Assembly (NCBI GenBank): GCA_963747375.1
Contig: CAVVFL010000002.1
Coordinates: 448,766 to 512,765, forward strand
Source of the DNA: Sva-07 sp963747375
GTDB lineage: Bacteria > Actinomycetota > Acidimicrobiia > Acidimicrobiales > Ilumatobacteraceae
Direction of reading: 5' to 3'
DNA: 64,000 nucleotides
The notes under the pieces were generated by a model that saw only the letters and a list, made by a program, of their open reading frames with translations, searched no databases and had not been told where the DNA came from. Numbering within the stretch: position 1 is the stretch's first letter; the number at the start of each line of letters is the position of its first letter. Position numbers and translations under genes: made by a program. Below are positions 36,994 through 43,973 of the stretch, piece after piece.

Positions 36994-37201
36994 GCGGCCT
37001 CCTCTTGTTCCCGTCCGCCATCATGGGCCCAGCCACGACGTGACAACAGAGCCAAACGACATGTCAGGTCGGCTCGGAAATCGACCTCGCTCCCCACCGT
37101 GGCGCGCAGTCGCACGGAGTGGGCGAGCTCAGGCCGTAGATCTTCCAGTCGGCGACCGGCATCTGACCTCCAAGCACGGAGACCACGTCCTGAACCAGCG
37201 G

Positions 37202-37236
37202 GTGTCCGATGGGCGGTCGTCAACGGGACATTCTCA
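37202..37236. repeat. Island dyad box
   Basis: GTGTCCGATGGGCGGTCGTC then AACGGGACATTCTC. TGTCC pairs with GGACA. It links the two box forms: its left half matches the GTGTCCGATAGGGG type and its right half matches GGTCCTCAACCGGAC. It lies 72 bp before the Dabb gene. The rest of the 315-bp gap holds no recognisable gene. Confidence 0.65.
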
Positions 37237-37308
37237 GGAGACATTACGAGCGAGGTCCCGAGTCGACGGACCCATTCGGGCGACACGATCGGATCTACCA
37301 TCACACGG

Positions 37309-37656
37309 ATGATCCGGCACTGCGTTCTCCTCAGATTCGCAGCGGAGGTCAGCAACAGCGACAAGGACGCGATCTATCAGAGGCTTGCATCCCTGCAGGG
37401 CGTGGTGCCGGGCTTCGAACGGATCGTGTGCGGCGTCAACTCGAGCGTCGAGCGCCTTTCACAGGGCTTCGACGACGGCTTCGTGATCGAGTTCGTCGAC
37501 ACGTCGGCACGAGACACCTATCTCGCGCATCCTGACCACCAGCGCGCAGGAGCAGCGTTGGCCGCCATGCTCGACGGTGGACACGAGGGACTCGTTGTGT
37601 TCGACCTCGACGACGATGTACGCCGAGTACCGCCCGCCGCCATTACAGCCCGATAG
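37309..37656 (+). CDS. Dabb (stress-responsive alpha-beta barrel) protein
   Basis: 115 aa from ATG 37309. IRHCVLLRFAAEVSNSDKDA, LASLQGVVPGFERIVCGVN, GFDDGFVIEFVDTSARDTYL and HPDHQRAGAALAAMLDG fit the Dabb family, dimeric ferredoxin-like barrels linked to stress responses. A specific function is not known. The gene ends at an island box (37648) that leads directly into a resolvase fragment. Confidence 0.85.
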   Translation: MIRHCVLLRFAAEVSNSDKDAIYQRLASLQGVVPGFERIVCGVNSSVERLSQGFDDGFVIEFVDTSARDTYLAHPDHQRAGAALAAMLDGGHEGLVVFDLDDDVRRVPPAAITAR

Positions 37657-37680
37657 GGCGACGCGGCCGTTCGAGTGGCC
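37648..37680. repeat. Island dyad box before resolvase copy 2
   Basis: GCCCGATAGGGCGACGCGGC then CGTTCGAGTGG matches the box at 34077 in its first half. It overlaps the stop codon of the Dabb gene and is followed by CTTTCGGACGCTCGTCGATG, identical to sequence upstream of resolvase copy 1. Confidence 0.6.
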
Positions 37681-38115
37681 GACGACCCCCTTTCGGACGC
37701 TCGTCGATGGATCGGGGCGACCGACACGCTCGTCGTGTCGAAGCTCGACCGGCTTGCTCGATCCGTTCCCGATGCTCGAGGCATCGGTGACACTCTCGCC
37801 AAGCGTGGGGTGTCGCTGTCGCTCGGCGGTCAGATCTACGACCCGGACGACCCGATGGGGAAGCTGTTCTTCAACATCCTCGCCACGTTCGCCGAGTTCG
37901 AGGTGGACCTGATCCGGATGCGCACCCGTGAAGGGATGGCCGTCGCAAGGGCCCAAGGCAAGTTGAAAGGCCGCCAGCCGAAGCTGTCTGCGAAGCAGCA
38001 GCGTGAGCTCAAGCGGATGCACCAGACCGGCGAGTACACGATCTCAGATCTCGGCGAGCTCTTCTCGGTGTCGCGGCCGACGGTGTACCGCACCATCAGC
38101 CGAACGAACCCATAG
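37680..38115 (+). pseudogene. Small serine resolvase, copy 2, internal 5' deletion
   Basis: The last 130 codons are intact: VSKLDRLARSVPDARGIGDT, PDDPMGKLFFNILATFAEFE and the C-terminal helix-turn-helix ISDLGELFSVSRPTVYRTIS. The upstream flank matches copy 1 up to GATGGATCGGGGCGACC and then jumps to ACACGCTCGTCG, which in copy 1 lies about 200 bp further on. The gene start and the catalytic Ser are therefore lost. Both ends of the deletion lie at a GGGCGAC word. Confidence 0.82.
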
Positions 38116-38239
38116 CCAGTCAGTCCGGTGGACAAGACGGCGTTTCGACAGGGCCCTCATTTGTGATCGCCGCGCGGCCTTGTTCTCCTCTCGTCAGGTG
38201 AGACAAGCGAGGGCGCTCGGGCGTCGTAGGTTGGTCCGG

Positions 38240-38502
38240 ATGCCTCGGCTGAGTGAGTTCTACGGGATCAGCGATCTACATGTACTTCGCGGATCACAAC
38301 CCGCCTCACTTCCATGCGATCTACTCCGAGCACGAAGCACTGATCCGAATCGACGATGGCGGCACGATCAGAGGTGACCTTCCCAGGACCGCAGCCACGC
38401 CTGGTGGAGCAGTGGCGAGCATTTCACCACGACGAACTTCTTGCGAACTGGCTGTTGGCCCAAGAGCCAGCAGCCCTGTCGGGGATCGAGCCGCTCCAGT
38501 AG
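38240..38502 (+). CDS. DUF4160 protein, two frameshifts
   Basis: About 86 aa when joined. MPRLSEFYGI, IYMYFADHNPPHFHAIYSEH and HDELLANWLLAQEPAALSGI match DUF4160. One extra base lies near 38270 (ATCAGCG for ATCGCG) and one near 38390 (CCC for CC). DUF4160 genes are often followed by DUF2442, as here, ten bases later. The pair is suspected to be a toxin-antitoxin-like or regulatory module, but its activity is not established. Confidence 0.75.
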
Positions 38503-38511
38503 CGTGTGCTC

Positions 38512-38874
38512 ATGACCGCTCTCGCCCGCGTCACAGCCGTCGAGCATCTCGGCGAGCGCTTCTTGCGCATCACGTTCTCCGATGGCATCGTGCGCGAACT
38601 GGACTTCGCCGACGCACTGCCTGGCGTGCTCGCAACGATCGACGATGATGAGGTCTTCTCCGGAGTCACAGTCGACTCGGTTGCTGGCACGATCTCCTGG
38701 CCGAATGGCATCGACCTGGACCCCGACGTCCTGCACGGCGACGATGCGTCAGCGTCGGTCGTTCAGCCGCAGGTCGTCGCGAGTACTTGTTGCAGCAGAC
38801 GAGTGAACGCGGCCAATTCGATCCCACGCACGAACGAAGTCGTCGGCGTCGCTGACTCGAACGCCGGCCGTTGA
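38512..38874 (+). CDS. DUF2442 protein
   Basis: 120 codons from ATG 38512. ARVTAVEHLGERFLRITFSD, GIVRELDFADALPGVLATID and TISWPNGIDLDPDVLHGD follow DUF2442, a small beta-rich domain. The last 30 residues after VVQPQVVAST do not look like the family and may come from a frame error. It is probably made with the DUF4160 protein from the same transcript. An island box begins four bases after the stop. Confidence 0.75.
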   Translation: MTALARVTAVEHLGERFLRITFSDGIVRELDFADALPGVLATIDDDEVFSGVTVDSVAGTISWPNGIDLDPDVLHGDDASASVVQPQVVASTCCSRRVNAANSIPRTNEVVGVADSNAGR

Positions 38875-38878
38875 TCTT

Positions 38879-38935
38879 GTCTAGCGGCGGGTCCTCAACC
38901 GGACGGTTCAGGTGTCCATGAATCGGCGATCAGGG
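38879..38935. repeat. Island dyad box abutting vapC stop
   Basis: GTCTAGCGGCGGGTCCTCAA then CCGGACGGTTC, followed by AATCGGCGATCAGGG. The VapC stop codon (38930-38932 on the minus strand) lies inside the CGATCA word of the repeat, so the repeat begins exactly where the module ends. Confidence 0.75.
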
Positions 38936-39308
38936 ATGGATCAACTCGACATGGCGGCCCGAAGCTGCCGCCAGCGTCTCAATGTCGGAACGATCGACCG
39001 TCACGATCTCGTCCCCGTCACTCGCGAGCAACACGACGGCAGCGTCGATGACGTCGGACATGCCAGCTGCGCCGAGCAGTCGCCCCACAGCTCGACCGAG
39101 CGGCTCATCAAGTGCGATGACCTCGATGCCCCCGAGCGCCTGGGACAAGCGAGCTTGACGCAGGGCCGCCGCGCCACACTTGCCCGAGAACTCCGGCATG
39201 GGTGATCGGAACGTCACCGCTGACCTGCGCAGCCTTCAGTCGGATCCACATCTGACGTTCGTTGCGTTCCAGAGCCACGAAGGCTCCGCTGTCGAGCACG
39301 AGGGTCAC
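38930..39308 (-). CDS. vapC: VapC-type PIN toxin, one frameshift
   Basis: About 126 aa when joined. TLVLDSGAFVALERNER gives the first Asp and Glu; after a shift near 39175 the frame resumes as ALRQARLSQALGGIEVIALD, then GMSDVIDAAVVLLA and IVTVDRSDIETLAA with the last two Asp. All four PIN acidic positions are therefore present. Predicted ribonuclease toxin. The GTG start overlaps the antitoxin stop (GTGA). The 3' end is inside an island repeat. Confidence 0.82.
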
Positions 39309-39609
39309 GCCGACCTCGTCGTGCGTGGTGCGGGCAGACGACGACCACGCACGACGCGTGCATCCTCGCGATCGGCTCGTCGCTGGCGGGCGATCTCCTC
39401 AACGGTGATCTCGCCGAACTCATCCTCGATGGTCCGAAACCGCAGCAGCCAGGACGGCGAGCTTACGGTCTCGCAGGACCCTGTCCTCGAGCGCGGCGCT
39501 CACCCAACCACTGACCGAATCCGCTTGTCCAGCCGCCACAGCTCGCTGACCTGCCTCGACGAGCGCTGGGTCGACCGTCACGGTGCAGCCGTTGCTTTCT
39601 TGACGTCAT
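39305..39609 (-). CDS. vapB: VapB/CopG-type antitoxin, two frameshifts
   Basis: About 100 aa when joined. TVTVDPALVEAGQRAVAAGQ and ADSVSGWVSAALEDRVLRDR form a CopG-like ribbon-helix-helix; EDEFGEITVEEIARQRRADR is the toxin-binding tail. Extra bases near 39585 (CTGCACC for CTGACC) and 39428 break the frame. The second changes TGA to TCGA on the coding strand. The gene is directly coupled to the PIN toxin. The TACTCGTGTAGTATTCAG region upstream is locally AT-rich and may be the promoter. Confidence 0.75.
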
Positions 39610-39700
39610 ACCTGAATACTACACGAGTATGACTCTGTGCGCATCACCTCAGTACGTCGTTGGGGACAGATCCTGAGGCCCGGAGCATGGTCTGCGAGCC

Positions 39701-39905
39701 ATCTCAGATGCCGGTCGTCCACCGGACGATCTCTGCGACGCGTCGACGTCCTGGGTGTTGCTCCCCGACGAGAGTCGTCCCTGTGGAGATTCCTCAACTG
39801 GACACGGCGTCGCTGATCCGGCGATATGGGACGGCCCGGTCGGCGTCCGGACCCAGGGATTGCGGGGCAGTCGATAAGGGGCGATACCGGGTGGCGGTGA
39901 ATTGG
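39701..39905. repeat. Island repeat array with three or four boxes
   Basis: Boxes start at 39701 (ATCTCAGATGCCGGTCGTCC) and 39777 (GTCCCTGTGGAGATTCCTCA), 76 bp apart. The word CGCTGATCCGGCG follows, then a weaker box at 39823 (GATATGGGACGGCCCGGTCG) and another at about 39872 (GTCGATAAGGGGCGATACCG). The remaining sequence between the antitoxin start and 40088 holds no gene that I can see. Confidence 0.7.
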
Positions 39906-40087
39906 TCTCCGCCCGGACGTGGTCGTTGAGCGCTCGACGCGCGGTTGTCGCTGCTCGTTCGGTCGAGCGTTGTGACATCCGTCGTTTGTGATCGACATCA
40001 CAGCAAATGACCGACGGGATCCCGATGCCATAGAACGCTGGGCACTTCATCAACGAGGGTGAAGGCCGGACCTTGAAAGGGGACATC

Positions 40088-40654
40088 ATGAATCCATTCA
40101 CCGGAAAACTGCTCATCGGTGCACTCGTCATAGCAACTTCTGCTCTCGGCGCAACATCCGCAAATGCCGCCCAAGGTGGTACCGATCGTCCGATGAAGGC
40201 GACTGCGACCGGAACGAACACCATCGCAGACTTCGCAGCGGGCGAGTGTGGCTTTCCCATCGACCCTGGTGATGGTCGTGGGCCGCGCCTCGTATGCGAT
40301 CAAACCATCGACCTCGACTTCAAGGGGACCCATGTCGGCAGAAGCGGCTACACCAGTACCGGTTCCATCACACTGTTTCTCGCGGAGGGTTGCCTTACGT
40401 CCAGCTCGACGCTTGGTGTGGTTTTCGAGTCGTCTCAGACAGGGACGATTGTTGCAGCAAATGGGGACACGTTGACCGCCCAACTTGAAAATAGTGGCTG
40501 TGGCGATGGCATTACTCAGGCTGAGCCGACGGGAACGTTCAGCATCATCGGCGGCACGGGCCGATTCGAGGGGGCCACGGGGTCAGGTACTGTGAACGGT
40601 GTCGCACTCGGTTCCTCGTTGTCCAACGAGTGGGCAGGGACGGTCAGCTACTAA
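40088..40654 (+). CDS. Secreted protein of unknown function
   Basis: 188 aa from ATG 40088, with ribosome site AAAGGGGA. A signal peptide is clear: MNPFTGKLLIGALVIATSAL then GATSANAAQ, with cleavage probably after ANA. The mature part has several Cys residues (ECGF, LVCDQT, EGCLTSS, SGCGDG) that could form disulfides, and a Gly-rich beta segment FSIIGGTGRFEGATGSGTVN seen in many small secreted beta-barrel proteins. I do not recognise a named family. Lower GC and an isolated promoterless-looking position between repeats suggest a cassette gene. Confidence 0.65.
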   Translation: MNPFTGKLLIGALVIATSALGATSANAAQGGTDRPMKATATGTNTIADFAAGECGFPIDPGDGRGPRLVCDQTIDLDFKGTHVGRSGYTSTGSITLFLAEGCLTSSSTLGVVFESSQTGTIVAANGDTLTAQLENSGCGDGITQAEPTGTFSIIGGTGRFEGATGSGTVNGVALGSSLSNEWAGTVSY

Positions 40655-40992
40655 CGCACCCGCATGAGCCGTCGGCCTGCCAAGATCGGAAGACGGTCCA
40701 GAAGCAACTTGCGTGTTACGTGCGGCCTGCGCTCTTGCCGCGAAGGACCTCAGCGGGCCGCATCGCGCACGAACGCAACCGAGGCCGCCACGTGAGTAAC
40801 CGGAAGGACCGTCAACTTGACAGCACAGAGCACCTAGCTTCGATCCGACGGGTTCCTGCCACAGCGGGAACGAAGCGAGAGGAATCCAGCGAAGTCGGGC
40901 CGTCAGCTACGTGGAGATCCCACTCGCGCCGTATCCCAGAAGTGCCGATAGGCGACAGCGTCATGGATGGCTGGGAGTGCCGCCTGCGAGCG

Positions 40993-41107
40993 GTGTCCGA
41001 TAGGGGACGGACACCGGACGTTCTCGTCGCCTCGAATGCATTGGTGCAGATCCTCAAAGTCGTCTCTGTTGAGGTTCCTTCACCGGACACGTGTCGCTGA
41101 TCCGGCG
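40993..41107. repeat. Paired island dyad boxes
   Basis: Box one at 40993 (GTGTCCGATAGGGGACGGAC then ACCGGACGTTCTC) has 7-bp arms GGTGTCC/GGACACC. Box two at 41062 (GTCTCTGTTGAGGTTCCTTC then ACCGGACAC) is 69 bp later, followed by GTCGCTGATCCGGCG. The toxin stop codon lies about 20 bp further on. The stretch from 40655 to 40992 holds no recognisable gene. Confidence 0.8.
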
Positions 41108-41127
41108 TCGGGCCTTCCGGCGGTCGG

Positions 41128-41505
41128 CTAGTTCTCTGGCTGGAGCGGCAGGCTCCGAATCCGGACGCGGTCGTTGTCGAGGACAACGATCGCCCCGAAG
41201 CCAGGTCATCGGCGACGGCTTGGAGGTTGGCGACGATCAAGGAAGCGATCTCGCTTCGCGCGACGGCCTTCTTGACGCCGTAACAAAATCACGGACGGCT
41301 CGTTTGCGTTGGAGCGAGCGAGCAACTCGCCGAAGTCAGTGTCTGATGAGATCAGCACGGCCTCGGCGTCCCTGGCCGCTGCGAGGACCACATCGTCCGG
41401 CGCCTCACGCATACCCAGGTCGCGGACGTGTTCTGCGAGGTGATCAGCGTCAGCCAGCAAACCGACCAGCGCCGGTGAGACGTTCTGGTCGAGCAGGAAC
41501 TTCAC
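41128..41505 (-). CDS. DUF5615 PIN-like toxin, frameshifts near the end
   Basis: About 125 aa. KFLLDQNVSPALVGLLADAD at the start and AVLISSDTDFGELLARSN near residue 50 are the DUF5615 hallmarks, with Asp residues in PIN-like positions. After two frame breaks near 41250 and 41195 the end reads IVANLQAVADDLASG and then IVVLDNDRVRIRSLPLQPEN, as in the family. It pairs with the DUF433 gene by a GTGA overlap. DUF433/DUF5615 pairs are regarded as toxin-antitoxin systems; the target is not known. Confidence 0.8.
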
Positions 41506-41729
41506 GCTGACATGAGAGGCAACTGGCGTTCCTGGACGGCGAGCGCTGCGAATCTGAGCGCTTCGGAGATGTCCTCCGCCTCGAGGTCAGGATGCTCCGA
41601 GAGGATTTCCTCATTGGTCATCCCGTCAGCCACCATCGCAACAACGGTTGCGACCGGGAACCGAAGGCCACGGATACATGGTACGCCAGCCATCTTGGAT
41701 GGGTCCGAGGTGATCCTGGCGAAGGCCAT
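41502..41729 (-). CDS. DUF433 antitoxin
   Basis: 75 aa, intact. ARITSDPSKMAGVPCIRGLR then PVATVVAMVADGMTNEEIL and HPDLEAEDISEALRFAA match DUF433, a small helix-turn-helix protein. It precedes the DUF5615 gene and overlaps its start, so it is the likely antitoxin and autorepressor. Confidence 0.85.
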   Translation of the reverse strand: MAFARITSDPSKMAGVPCIRGLRFPVATVVAMVADGMTNEEILSEHPDLEAEDISEALRFAALAVQERQLPLMSA

Positions 41730-41822
41730 TGGGCCAGGTTACCCCGACGCGGTCGCTTGGGTCCCTACATCGCAGGCCGACATGGCGGAGCCCTCGACAC
41801 CGTTTCGGAGGAGTTCGTTGGA

Positions 41823-41854
41823 TGACCCAATCGGCGCACCCATCCGGACGCACG
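41823..41854. repeat. Island box upstream of resolvase copy 3
   Basis: TGACCCAATCGGCGCACCCA then TCCGGACGCACG corresponds to the second box before copy 1 (34148) in the alignment of the two upstream regions. The ATG of the resolvase is 39 bp further on. Confidence 0.6.
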
Positions 41855-41892
41855 CGATGGATCAGAGCGACTGGGCGCGTCACAGTTCTTGG

Positions 41893-42470
41893 ATGGATGA
41901 AACACTGATTGGATACGCCCGATGCTCGACTGACGAGCAAGACCTCACGGCCCAGCGCCAAGCGCTTCACGCGCTCGGCGTTGCGCCTGATCGCGCGTCT
42001 ACATCGACCATGGCATGAGCGGCACCAAACGCGAACGCCCCGGCCTCGATCAAGCACTGGCCGCGGTACGCACCGGCGACACCCTCGTCGTGCCGAAACT
42101 CGACCGACTCGCTCGCTCTGTTCCCGATGCTCGAGACATCGGTGACACCCTCGCCAAGCGTGGGGTGTCGCTGTCGCTCGGCGGTCAGATCTACGACCCA
42201 GACGACCCGATGGGGAAGCTGTTCTTCAACATCCTGGCCACGTTCGCCGAGTTCGAGGTGGACCTGATGCGGATGCGCACCCGTGAAGGGATGGCCGTCG
42301 CAAGAGCCCAAGGCAAGTTGAAAGGCCGCCAACCGAAGCTCTCGCCGATGCAGCAGCGCGAGCTCAAGCGGATGCACCAGACCGGCGAGTACACGATCTC
42401 AGATCTCGGCGAGTTGTTCTCGGTGTCGCGACCGACGGTGTACCGCACGATCAGCCGAACGAACTCATAG
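41893..42470 (+). CDS. Small serine resolvase, copy 3, full length apart from a 2-bp gain
   Basis: About 191 aa when corrected. DETLIGYARCSTDEQDLTAQ carries the catalytic Ser; PDDPMGKLFFNILATFAEFE and RMRTREGMAVARAQGKLKGR lead to a C-terminal helix-turn-helix ISDLGELFSVSRPTVYRTIS. At 41992 it has ATCGCGCGTCTAC where copy 1 has ATCGCGTCTAC, a 2-bp gain that shifts the frame after residue 34. Tn3-type resolvases cut and rejoin two res sites. This is the only copy that keeps both the catalytic and DNA-binding halves, so it is the candidate enzyme for the island boxes. Confidence 0.85.
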
Positions 42471-42494
42471 ATATCAGAGCGGCGTCCGAGTGGC

Positions 42495-42590
42495 GTCTCA
42501 GACATGGTCCTCAACCGGAGGGTCAAGAGCCTGGGGTGCAGTTTGTCGAGGGCCGTCTCTGTTGAGGTTCCTCAACCGGACAGTCACGGG
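42495..42590. repeat. Paired island dyad boxes
   Basis: Boxes at 42495 (GTCTCAGACATGGTCCTCAA then CCGGAGGGTC) and 42555 (GTCTCTGTTGAGGTTCCTCA then ACCGGACAGTC), 60 bp apart. GTTGAGG-TT-CCTCAAC in the second is a 7+2+7 dyad. The pair follows the resolvase stop by 25 bp and precedes the IS110 transposase end by about 50 bp. Confidence 0.8.
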
Positions 42591-42636
42591 GTCAGGACGA
42601 CGGACTCGGCGATCCGATCCGATCTTTCTATGTCTG

Positions 42637-43699
42637 TCAAGCAGTGATTCTTGGGCTCTGGTGCTCGAGGAGTCGCCAGACGTTTCGGGCGATGTAGCGC
42701 TTGAGGCAGCGTCGGATTTCGCGGTCGGTCTTGCCCTCTGCTCGGCGTCGCGCGATGTAGGCCTTGGTGGGTTCGTGATGGTGCATGCGAACGAGCGCGA
42801 CCATGTGGCAGGCCCGGTTGAGTTTCCGGTCGCCGTATCTGTTGAGACGGTGACGATCCTGGCGTTGCCCCGAGGTCGCGGGCAGCGGCGCGACGCCAGC
42901 AAGTCGGGCGTAGGCCGCCTCGGAACGGCAACGACCGGGGTGCGACCACGCAATGATGAACATCGCTGCGGTGACGTAGCCGACGCCGGGTTCGGCAATC
43001 AGCTGCGGTGCTGCTTCGTCGACGAGTTGTTTCATTGCCGCGTCATGGACCTCGATCTCGTCGTTGAAGTGTTGAACACGTCGGGCGATCACGCGGCATC
43101 GTGTTGCGGACACATTGCTCGGCGATCGGGCGCTTCGTCGTGGTTCTGAACGTGGCGCAACGCCTGATCAACGCCGGGGTGGTGAGCCCGCGGAAATCGC
43201 TGCGGAGCTCGTCCGGTGCTGTCAGCACGAGGGCCTCGAGTTCGTTGATCGCAGCCGTGCGCGCCCGGACGACTCCGGCACGTGTCACGGTATGCACACG
43301 CAGGGCTTCTCGGTGCCCGTCATGGGTGCGCGGCGTGTGCAGCCGGTGCCTGCCGAGGGCTTCGCGTGCTGCTCGGACCGCGTCGAGTTCGTCGGTCTTC
43401 GCGCCGTCCTTAGTTGGTCGCTGATGCGGACGATCGAACTCGATCACCCACTCGCCGACGTGTGACAGTGCGGCGCTCAGACCGCGTCCGTAGCTGCCGG
43501 ATCCCTCCACGACCCAGCTGCGATCACCGGCCGTCGTGTGGGTGTCGGCCCACTCGACTGCTTCGTCGTAGCCGTCGTTGTCGGCCGCGAACTTCGCGGT
43601 CGCAACGACGCCGGTCGTTCTGGCGTCCACGACCGCAGTGGTGATCCAATCTCTGTCGGGGTCGATGCCGATGACGTGATCGACAAGTTCTGCAAGCAT
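42637..43699 (-). CDS. IS110-family transposase, one frameshift
   Basis: About 353 aa when joined. N-terminal DEDD domain: VIGIDPDRDWITTAVVDA at residue 8, VVEGSGSYGRG near 62 and KTDELDAVRAARE near 100. C-terminal Transposase_20 domain: IAEPGVGYVTAAMFI, then YARLAGVAPLPATSGQ with LNRYGDRKLNRACHMVALVR. The frame breaks near 43105 around VRNTM/RVIARRVQHF. A GAGGAGG ribosome site precedes the ATG. IS110 enzymes insert a circular element at a target chosen by a bridge RNA, with a Ser in the C-terminal domain as nucleophile. Confidence 0.88.
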
Positions 43700-43735
43700 G
43701 GTTGGGGTGCCTCCTCGTTAGGTACTGAATGGTCA

Positions 43736-43839
43736 GTGCCGGCCTGGGAGAGAACTGCTACGACAGGACTGTGATGAGTCACACCGAACACGGTGGACAG
43801 GCTTCTGATCAGGACAGCAACAGCGGGCCAGGCCGGCAC
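43736..43839 (-). ncRNA. Candidate IS110 bridge RNA
   Basis: A perfect 12-bp closing stem (GTGCCGGCCTGG at 43736-43747 with CCAGGCCGGCAC at 43828-43839) encloses 80 nt. Inside are TGCT/AGCA (43756-43759 with 43816-43819) and the hairpin CACCG-AACA-CGGTG (43782-43795). It lies in the non-coding region 5' of the transposase, where IS110-group elements encode their bridge RNA. Loop sequences for target and donor cannot be assigned without the element ends. Confidence 0.5.
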
Positions 43840-43973
43840 CGGCAACCAGGCGGACAGATCGCGTAGAACGCACCAACCTGAACGGTCGGGCAAGTGATTA
43901 TGTGGGTCACGCCGAGTCACCGATGCCAAGACTGGCCGATCTCACTCGACCGGCCTGCTGATACTCACAGTGA

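Noticed and set aside
39775..41180. Longer homology between the repeats at 39777 and 41062 that extends to GGACGTGGTCGTT-like text
   Set aside because: In the second case that text codes for the end of the DUF5615 toxin; the match there is only about a dozen bases and may be chance.
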